Shown piece by piece: positions 58,395 through 63,680 of a stretch of DNA of 63,680 nucleotides (positions are counted from its first letter, which is position 1; every line of letters starts with the position of its first letter). The DNA comes from Candidatus Aenigmatarchaeota archaeon (lineage in GTDB: Archaea; Aenigmatarchaeota; Aenigmatarchaeia; CG10238-14; SCSR01). The stretch spans positions 1 through 63,680 of the forward strand of contig JACPJU010000002.1 in NCBI GenBank assembly GCA_016187385.1, in the 5' to 3' direction. The translations under genes were made by a program, and so were the position numbers. The notes below the pieces were generated by a model. That model was not told the origin of the DNA. It made no database searches and was given only the letters and a program-made list of their open reading frames with translations.

Positions 58395-58847
58395 ATGCGT
58401 GAATATCATCAGATCGACTCTTCAGTCTATCTTAGAGGAATTTCGGATGAGGCAGAACATCATGACCCAAATTTATTTTCGACTTACATTGGAAAATTAG
58501 GAAGAACTTTCAAATGTGATATCTCCGTGATAGTTCTAGGAGAAATAACAAAACGTATATGCGAGATCTTTTTCAACAATAAAAAGGAAAGAGATTACTG
58601 GTTGGAAACGTTAGGTGATTTTCTTGTTAAACAAGACGTCAAAGCGCTTACCATTCTAGAAGATGACGTTAAATTATTTCATGAATTAAGAGGGGTAGAA
58701 ACAAGAGCACATGAACCGGAATTATTAGCGTTAGCAATAGCTATAAACCATAAAGCTGACGTGTTCATGACATTTGACGGGGATTTGCTGCATTCAGCGC
58801 CTCTATTCAAACAGAAATATGGAATTAAGGTAAGAAAACCTGTTTAA
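58395..58847 (+). CDS. PIN-domain ribonuclease-like protein
   Basis: 150 residues from ATG 58395 (MREYHQIDSSVYLRGI); the longer frame has no good start. PIN acidic residues: QIDSSVYL (first Asp), ICEIFF/ETRAHEPELLALAIAI (Glu) and MTFDGDLL (last Asp). PIN proteins are Mg-dependent RNases, often toxins of VapC type. The usual VapB antitoxin upstream on the same strand is absent. CTTATAAAG lies just before the start. Confidence 0.75.
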   Translation: MREYHQIDSSVYLRGISDEAEHHDPNLFSTYIGKLGRTFKCDISVIVLGEITKRICEIFFNNKKERDYWLETLGDFLVKQDVKALTILEDDVKLFHELRGVETRAHEPELLALAIAINHKADVFMTFDGDLLHSAPLFKQKYGIKVRKPV

Positions 58848-59128
58848 ACACCTGTTTTATAATATAGTTCCTTAACCTTTTTAAATAGAACCATATCCAA
58901 TCCTTCCATATCCTGCATGACATCAGATTTTAGAGTTTCGTTATTAATAGAACAAAACACTCTTACCTTTTTATTTTCTTCAACTTGAAAATCAGAAACA
59001 ATTTCTATCTTACCAGTACCATCGTCTAGAATAAATGAATTATCATTGGTCTTTATTACCTTGCCAACAAGAGAGACCAGTGAATCATTCGAACTGACTT
59101 CAGAAATTTGTTTCGGCTTGTAATGCAT
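58844..59128 (-). CDS. OB-fold nucleic-acid-binding protein
   Basis: 94 residues: VSLVGKVIKTNDNSFILDDGTGKIEIVSDF is a typical OB-fold of RPA/tRNA_anti type, with VRVFCSINNETLKSDVMQDMEGLDM behind it. Probable single-stranded DNA or RNA binder. The stop overlaps the PIN gene stop region by 4 nt (convergent). Confidence 0.65.
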   Translation of the reverse strand: MHYKPKQISEVSSNDSLVSLVGKVIKTNDNSFILDDGTGKIEIVSDFQVEENKKVRVFCSINNETLKSDVMQDMEGLDMVLFKKVKELYYKTGV

Positions 59129-59161
59129 AAGATTTAGTTGTAATAAAAAATTTAAATAGGG

Positions 59162-59491
59162 CTAACCGTATGAACGCCACGAATAGCTGCACTTGGTGCA
59201 TCTATAGAATGTAGTTGGCGGTTCGTCAGCCGAACGAGTCTGCTGCATCCACCAGTACGCTTCCATATGGTCGCATTTCGGACAGATGATTTTTGTTTTC
59301 GGCAACTCGGAAAACTGGTCCTTTTCGCTCATCACGACAATTTTTTTCTTGTCATCGTGCATGATTTCGGAAATTCTCAGCTTTTCTCCTGGACTCTTGT
59401 AAACCCGTTTGCATTTCCTGCATACAAGATACGTGTTCTTTCTTTTCTTTTCAACAACCAGCAGATTACCGCATTTTTCGCAGAACTTCAT
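59162..59491 (-). CDS. tfs: Transcription elongation factor TFS
   Basis: 109 residues. N-terminal zinc ribbon (FCEKCGNLLVVEKK, VCRKCKRVYK) and C-terminal TFIIS-type ribbon (CPKCDHMEAYWWMQQTRSADEPPTTFYRC, CSYSW) with the catalytic Asp-Glu in RSADEPPT. It rescues backtracked RNA polymerase by transcript cleavage. It ends directly at the signal peptidase start on the same strand. Confidence 0.95.
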   Translation of the reverse strand: MKFCEKCGNLLVVEKKRKNTYLVCRKCKRVYKSPGEKLRISEIMHDDKKKIVVMSEKDQFSELPKTKIICPKCDHMEAYWWMQQTRSADEPPTTFYRCTKCSYSWRSYG

Positions 59492-60055
59492 TTATACACC
59501 AAACAACTTGTTGGTTAACACCTTAAAATAACCGATTTTTGGGATTATAAAGATTACTTTTCCTTTTATCTGATCTGACTTTACTTTGAATTCGTAATCC
59601 CACTGTCCCAGATTGTTGTCGCCTTTTGTCTGGTATGTTCCGTCGTCGTTGATTTTGATGATACGATGAATTATAGGCGCACTTACACCCGAAACTGAAT
59701 ATACAATAACATCGCCCACTTCGTATTTCACTTCTTCTTTACCATTCACCAATGAGAAAAATCCTGTTAGAGGCAGTCCCCCGCTGACAACAGGCATGTC
59801 ACCGACAAGAAAACCGTTTGAAGCCGGCCATGAATCTATGTAACTTCTGTCATATCCTAAACTTTCTTCCAGCCATCGATAGTACGTAATTTCTGGATTC
59901 GCATGTTCCATAGAACCGCTGACAACAGCGACTATCGGTGTGTCTGTAGCCAATACCCCAGATAAGATAACATAATAGAAAATCACAGCCGCTAAGAAAC
60001 CAAGCAGAATATTTCCCCACCAACTATCCTTTAAAATCTTCGGTATTATTTTCAT
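59492..60055 (-). CDS. Signal peptidase I, archaeal Ser/His type
   Basis: 187 residues. One TM (about 16-38), then VVSGSMEH (nucleophile Ser), APIIHRIIKIN (His base, where bacteria have Lys) and TKGDNN (box E). A C-terminal hydrophobic stretch (VIFIIPKIGYFKVLT) may be a second membrane contact. It would process the many secreted proteins in this window. It overlaps the DUF99 gene by 4 nt. Confidence 0.9.
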   Translation of the reverse strand: MKIIPKILKDSWWGNILLGFLAAVIFYYVILSGVLATDTPIVAVVSGSMEHANPEITYYRWLEESLGYDRSYIDSWPASNGFLVGDMPVVSGGLPLTGFFSLVNGKEEVKYEVGDVIVYSVSGVSAPIIHRIIKINDDGTYQTKGDNNLGQWDYEFKVKSDQIKGKVIFIIPKIGYFKVLTNKLFGV

Positions 60056-60603
60056 GCTCTTCCGTTGCTCTCTCCTTTTATCATAGCTGTCCCGATCAGA
60101 TGCGCGACTCTCAATGGCTCTGGTATGTCGCTGTGTGTCGAACTCAGTAAACCTATTGTTTGGTAGTGAACCTTTTTAAGGTTTCTCAATTCACATACTT
60201 TTATTTTTCCCGCATTTAAAATCATCTTCCAGCGTTTTTTGAAATCTGCGAAATTGTTTTCCAACGCTTTTCTGACAGCATCCAAATCAGGATACTTTCT
60301 GTTTATCACGATTATCGGCAAATGAATTTTTTTATTCAATTGTTTTATGTCGATTATATTGAAGCCGCCGAATGCTATTCCGTCGAACATCAGAACTTTC
60401 AATTGCGGTTTGTGGCGGGAAGAATTGATCAACTCAACCAATTTTTCAGTGGCATCCAAACCATCCACAGCTACATCAGTCTTCAGTACAACATCCAAGA
60501 AACTTCCACCGCGATAGATAACACCAACAACAAGAACCTTTTCATCATTTCTTTTGAACGGAGAATCGTCAAAACCGAGTATCCTTATCTCAGATTTGAA
60601 CAT
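60052..60603 (-). CDS. DUF99 protein (endonuclease V-like)
   Basis: 183 residues: ILGFDDSPFKRNDEKVLVVGVIYRGG at the start, MFDGIAFGGFNIIDI in the middle and HSDIPEPLRVAHLIG at the end match archaeal DUF99, an RNase H-like relative of endonuclease V. Function unknown. First gene of a unit with the signal peptidase. Confidence 0.85.
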   Translation of the reverse strand: MFKSEIRILGFDDSPFKRNDEKVLVVGVIYRGGSFLDVVLKTDVAVDGLDATEKLVELINSSRHKPQLKVLMFDGIAFGGFNIIDIKQLNKKIHLPIIVINRKYPDLDAVRKALENNFADFKKRWKMILNAGKIKVCELRNLKKVHYQTIGLLSSTHSDIPEPLRVAHLIGTAMIKGESNGRA

Positions 60604-60662
60604 GTTCTAACTATCTTAATAACAGGCAAGTATATTTAAAGCTAATACCAAAATTATAACTC

Positions 60663-60836
60663 ATGGCGAAGAAACTTTTCCCGGAAGCGATGGCTCGACT
60701 GTACGCAAGAATGTTTGTCTGCAAGGTGTGCAAGTCGAAGATAAGGGCAGATCCTGCTAAAGTCAGGCTGGGAAAGGTGAAATGCAGGAAATGCAAGTCA
60801 AAGGCTCTGAGATTGAAGAGAAAGCCCGCAGTGTGA
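60663..60836 (+). CDS. rpl40e: 50S ribosomal protein L40e
   Basis: 57 residues starting MAKKLFPEAMARLYARMFVC, with zinc ligands C20, C23, C41 and C44 (VCKVCKSK and KCRKCKSK). L40e occurs in archaea and eukaryotes. A TATA-like ATTTAAAG (about 60635) is about 26 nt before the ATG. It is too short for many gene finders. Confidence 0.93.
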   Translation: MAKKLFPEAMARLYARMFVCKVCKSKIRADPAKVRLGKVKCRKCKSKALRLKRKPAV

Positions 60837-60840
60837 TTTC

Positions 60841-61122
60841 ATGGAGAGCAAGCTGATAAAGAAATGGCTCGATACCGGATTGAAACCGAGCAGTTTTGAA
60901 TTCTTTACCAACAGGCCAGATTTGATTGTAGGAAAACAACCTAATCAAGATGCCGAAATAGAATATGTGTGCCCTCACTGCAAGTTTTATGAAATAAAAA
61001 GCGTGCCGATGGAAAAGAAAACAACAAAATTGGGAAAGACGAGCAGAAAATATGAAAGGCCTGAATTTTCATGTTCCAAGTGCAACAAAGTTATTAAAGT
61101 AACTGCCCTGAAAGGTAAATAA
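60841..61122 (+). CDS. Zinc-ribbon protein, unknown
   Basis: 93 residues, 4 nt after L40e. Helical N terminus, then CPHC and CSKC forming a zinc ribbon separated by about 32 residues. Not recognised as a ribosomal protein. Coupling to L40e suggests a link with translation. Confidence 0.6.
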   Translation: MESKLIKKWLDTGLKPSSFEFFTNRPDLIVGKQPNQDAEIEYVCPHCKFYEIKSVPMEKKTTKLGKTSRKYERPEFSCSKCNKVIKVTALKGK

Positions 61123-61192
61123 CAACTAAAAAAAGAGTGATAACCGTATATAAAAACCAAAGGTTTTTATGTATATTTTGCGTAACAATTTT

Positions 61193-61480
61193 ATGGCGCT
61201 TATAGAATATCACCAAGGATGTAATGTACAACCAGTGGGATGTTTTGGTCCTTGGGACAATTTTTATACTGTTTTCGGAACTGAATTACAATTATTAATG
61301 CCATACATTATAGTTTCAATAATTCTGGGAATAGCTGTATTCGGGATGCTAAGTTTCAAGACTAAAAAGAGAAAATTACTCCCGCTTTATCTAAGAATTT
61401 TAATCCCTGCTATTGTGACAATATTGTCATTTTTTGCGTTGGCTTATTTCTTTGGTTCTCTTGTAAGAGTGATCTATTAA
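61193..61480 (+). CDS. Small membrane protein, two TM helices
   Basis: 95 residues from ATG 61193 (MALIEYHQGC); an ATG at 61169 is possible. Two hydrophobic helices (about 36-55 and 66-88) follow a Cys-containing external part. GTATATAAAAA (61145-61155) is the likely TATA. Last 54 nt overlap a convergent membrane gene. Confidence 0.55.
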   Translation: MALIEYHQGCNVQPVGCFGPWDNFYTVFGTELQLLMPYIIVSIILGIAVFGMLSFKTKKRKLLPLYLRILIPAIVTILSFFALAYFFGSLVRVIY

Positions 61481-61846
61481 AAATTTAGAGTAAATCCAAA
61501 TTATTAGACAAGATAAAATATACCAGTAAATCAATATTCCGAATAGGTTAACATTCGAACTATAAAAAGTTAGAGAACTCTCAAACCTAAGTATAGGAAT
61601 CATGCCTGTCAATGAAGAAGAATCGAGAGATACGACTATTTCAAGTGGCCAAAGTATAGGATTTAATTGAAATGAATATGGCCTATCTTCAGGACATACA
61701 CTTTGTGATGGTATAGAAAGAAGTTGCATGCAAGGAACCTTCTCCCCTTTATAAGTCCCGATATATGGTATATTTGCTAATAGAATAATCAGTAGGAAAA
61801 TTAAAATTTTTTTCTTATCTAGCTTGAAAAAGCCTTTCCAATTCAT
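61427..61846 (-). CDS. Membrane protein with external Cys-containing loop
   Basis: 139 residues. TM at about 13-30 and about 100-120, with a loop containing two cysteines (VPCMQLLSIPSQSVCPED). No family recognised. It overlaps the convergent gene by 54 nt, an unusually long overlap. Confidence 0.55.
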   Translation of the reverse strand: MNWKGFFKLDKKKILIFLLIILLANIPYIGTYKGEKVPCMQLLSIPSQSVCPEDRPYSFQLNPILWPLEIVVSLDSSSLTGMIPILRFESSLTFYSSNVNLFGILIYWYILSCLIIWIYSKFLIDHSYKRTKEISQRKK

Positions 61847-61944
61847 ATAATAAACAATAGTTCTGATTTCTTAAATGTTATGATTATATTTGGTCTTTAC
61901 CTAAACAAGACAGTGAGCTTAGGTAATGGCTAATATGAAATAAA

Positions 61945-63651
61945 TCAGTCAGCAAGATTCTTCCCGATTTTCAACGCCTGGTCCCAATCGGCAACGAACT
62001 CCCACCAGTTTCTCATTTTCTTACCGTTATATGTCAATGTGTTATTATATCCTGGCATGTTCTGCATCCACCAGATTTTGAATCTTGAATTACCGTCCTC
62101 TAGCTCATATGGACTTGAACAAGCGTCAGCCTGCGTCCATGTCTTGCAGCTTACCATTTTTTTCTGACCAGTTCCATCAGGATTCCAATCTTCGCAGTCG
62201 GAAAGAACTTCGTCATAACGTGCCCAATTGTACTGTTCAACAGGACATGTGTTGTAGACATTAGGAGGCGAGTGGCTCCACCCGCATCTGTAAAAAGATG
62301 CCGTACTGCAAATACTGCCAGGATTGCCTACAAATTTGTTCCAGAACAAATCATAATCCAAATAGTTGAACATAGCCTCAAGCTGGTGACCGTGATCTTC
62401 TAGAGCCTCGCCAAGTCCTCGTCCATAATTGTATTCATAAACAAAATAAGTATTGTTGCATATGGGCAAATCATTAATTCTTGCGCTGTTGCTGACATCA
62501 CCGTAAGTCCCATAATTCCAATACGATTGTGAATTTTTACCCATGACCATGTTCGACTCTATAGGAGCGACTTTAGAATTGTGAACCATCCAGACCCACA
62601 CTTGTTTTACGCTTTTGTTGTCGACATAGTCGCATATGTTGATGTCGCCAAGTTCTTTTATCTGGTCTGCCTTGTTGGGACTTGTAATCGTTATCTGTCT
62701 GAGAAATTCCTTTTCATCTATTATCCGATAGTCTAGGAAAGCTTTGGCGCTAAGGTCTTTGTATCCGTGATACTTGCTGCCATTTTCCAGAGACTCCATT
62801 ATCCATGCATTCACTTGTGTCACCCTGTTTCTCAGCGCATCAAGGCTCGGGTTCTGCCAGTCTCCTGTTTCATTCAAGTCCAATGTATCGTTCGATAGCG
62901 TGGGGAAGTACTTCATTACCAGTACAGGCATATCGTATATTCCTTCGGTGAAGTTGGACGGCGGTACGAAAGAAAGGACTGCCTGTAATGTATGATTCTG
63001 GTTCATGGTTATTTTGATGACTGTAGAATTTCCTTGGTTTTGATTGTCCACCAACCAGTAATTGAATAAATATCCTGAGGAAGGCGTCAGACTAATTGTG
63101 ATGTTTTCTCTGTCTGTAAAATTACGAGTTCCAGTCGAAAGATTTGCGACTGCGCTATTGAATGGGGATATTGTAAATGTGAGCGTATAATTAACCTGAA
63201 GAATGGTTTGATTAGCTAGTTGAGTCTGATTCGTAGTTGTTTGGTTTGTCTGGTTATATGTCTCATTCTGGATTGGTGTCGGCTCAAGTATTCTTTTGAT
63301 TTTAACTTCGGTATAATAATCTCCAATCTCGACTTTCACTGTTTCATTTTCTTTCACTCGATTATCGATTTGAATTTTGTATGTTGAATTAGGTTTTATG
63401 TCTTCAAGGCTGATTCCAAGAAGAGAATTGCCCAAATAGATCTTGATTGATTGTTTGTCTATAGTTGTATTTCCGGAATTTCTTAAAAACAACCCGCTTT
63501 GATTCTGTATGACGGAAAAGTTGTAGATTTTTACAGGGGTTTCTTCTATTGGAGGCTGTATGCCTGTGTACACAAGAACAGATGTTAATGCTGCAATTAG
63601 CAAACCGGCAAGTATAAAAGCTATTAAATAATCCATTTTATCTAAATTCAT
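61945..63651 (-). CDS. Large secreted or membrane-anchored surface protein
   Basis: 568 residues. N-terminal TM/signal anchor (about 8-30), an Ig-like domain, an Asn/Thr/Gln-rich linker (TNQTTTNQTQLANQT) heavy in glycosylation sequons, a PKD/Bacterial-Ig-like piece (YWLVDNQNQGNSTVIKITMNQ), and a large C-terminal domain rich in Trp and Cys. Near residue 425, ALEDHGHQLEAMFNYLDY has a His-x-His/Glu arrangement that could bind metal. Function unknown; possibly a surface hydrolase. Confidence 0.6.
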   Translation of the reverse strand: MNLDKMDYLIAFILAGLLIAALTSVLVYTGIQPPIEETPVKIYNFSVIQNQSGLFLRNSGNTTIDKQSIKIYLGNSLLGISLEDIKPNSTYKIQIDNRVKENETVKVEIGDYYTEVKIKRILEPTPIQNETYNQTNQTTTNQTQLANQTILQVNYTLTFTISPFNSAVANLSTGTRNFTDRENITISLTPSSGYLFNYWLVDNQNQGNSTVIKITMNQNHTLQAVLSFVPPSNFTEGIYDMPVLVMKYFPTLSNDTLDLNETGDWQNPSLDALRNRVTQVNAWIMESLENGSKYHGYKDLSAKAFLDYRIIDEKEFLRQITITSPNKADQIKELGDINICDYVDNKSVKQVWVWMVHNSKVAPIESNMVMGKNSQSYWNYGTYGDVSNSARINDLPICNNTYFVYEYNYGRGLGEALEDHGHQLEAMFNYLDYDLFWNKFVGNPGSICSTASFYRCGWSHSPPNVYNTCPVEQYNWARYDEVLSDCEDWNPDGTGQKKMVSCKTWTQADACSSPYELEDGNSRFKIWWMQNMPGYNNTLTYNGKKMRNWWEFVADWDQALKIGKNLAD

Positions 63652-63680
63652 ATATCTAAAGCAATATTAATTACACGCCC

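Overview
The window comes from an archaeon. It encodes archaeal or eukaryote-type information-processing proteins: ribosomal proteins S8e, L18, L19e, L32e and L40e, aIF1, the PCNA clamp, transcription factor TFS, an Sm-like protein, NurA, an archaeal Ser/His signal peptidase and a DUF99 protein. It also has archaeal promoters with TATA boxes about 25 nt from start codons, and two tRNA genes with bulge-helix-bulge introns. The small AT-rich gene set, split ribosomal operons and many hypotheticals recall DPANN-type lineages, but the phylum cannot be fixed from the sequence alone.

Layout. 1-4.3 kb: VTT/DedA-like membrane protein, S8e, Sm protein, SepF, NurA and a small RHH/C39-peptidase pair. 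4.4-12.7 kb: purine biosynthesis genes purH (transformylase domain only), purB, purC, purE (class II type), a HAD phosphatase, purM, purN and purD. 12.7-23.3 kb: MetRS and a separate tRNA-binding protein, DinB polymerase, CBS protein, dehydrogenase, intron-containing tRNA-Ser(GGA), a toxin-antitoxin-like pair that left a duplicated gene end, Nudix-like protein, a tiny SWIB-like protein, MscS, two inositol-phosphatase-like paralogues, a LAGLIDADG endonuclease and tRNA-Gly(UCC) with two introns.

24.0-30.5 kb holds the outstanding system: a bacterial-type Pup-proteasome locus. It encodes an ARC/Mpa-like ATPase, Dop, a Pup ending in Gly-Gly-Gln, a PrcA-like proteasome alpha subunit and the Pup ligase PafA, all on the minus strand, tightly packed and in the classical bacterial order but without prcB. 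Dop would deamidate Pup, PafA would ligate it to substrate lysines, and the ATPase would unfold pupylated proteins into a 20S particle whose catalytic beta subunit must be encoded elsewhere. In the ATPase the Walker B block and the beta2/pore-loop block are swapped relative to every standard AAA+ module.

30.6-43.9 kb: HIT protein and a winged-helix protein, then ribosomal protein genes broken into L3-L4-L23, L2, S19-L22-S3, L29-aIF1 (plus strand) and S8-L6-L32e-L19e-L18-S5 (minus strand). Unrelated small genes lie between the blocks, including a nickel superoxide dismutase (sodN) with its maturation protease (sodX). Three arrays of 16-bp palindromes of the form TGT-N10-ACA (23.9, 34.8 and 42.4 kb) share identical members and a similar order of palindrome types, and sit at such insertion points.

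44-63.7 kb: HEPN/MNT module with an operator-like palindrome over its start codon, membrane and secreted proteins, an MFS-spermidine-synthase-like fusion, and a compact operon (48.5-57.4 kb) of an HTH protein, a 1798-residue surface protein with about 40 repeats of 20 residues, a second membrane-anchored surface protein, a MinD/ParA-type ATPase, a coiled-coil protein, a membrane protein and a lipoprotein. PCNA, a PIN protein, an OB-fold protein, TFS, signal peptidase, DUF99, L40e and a large secreted protein follow.
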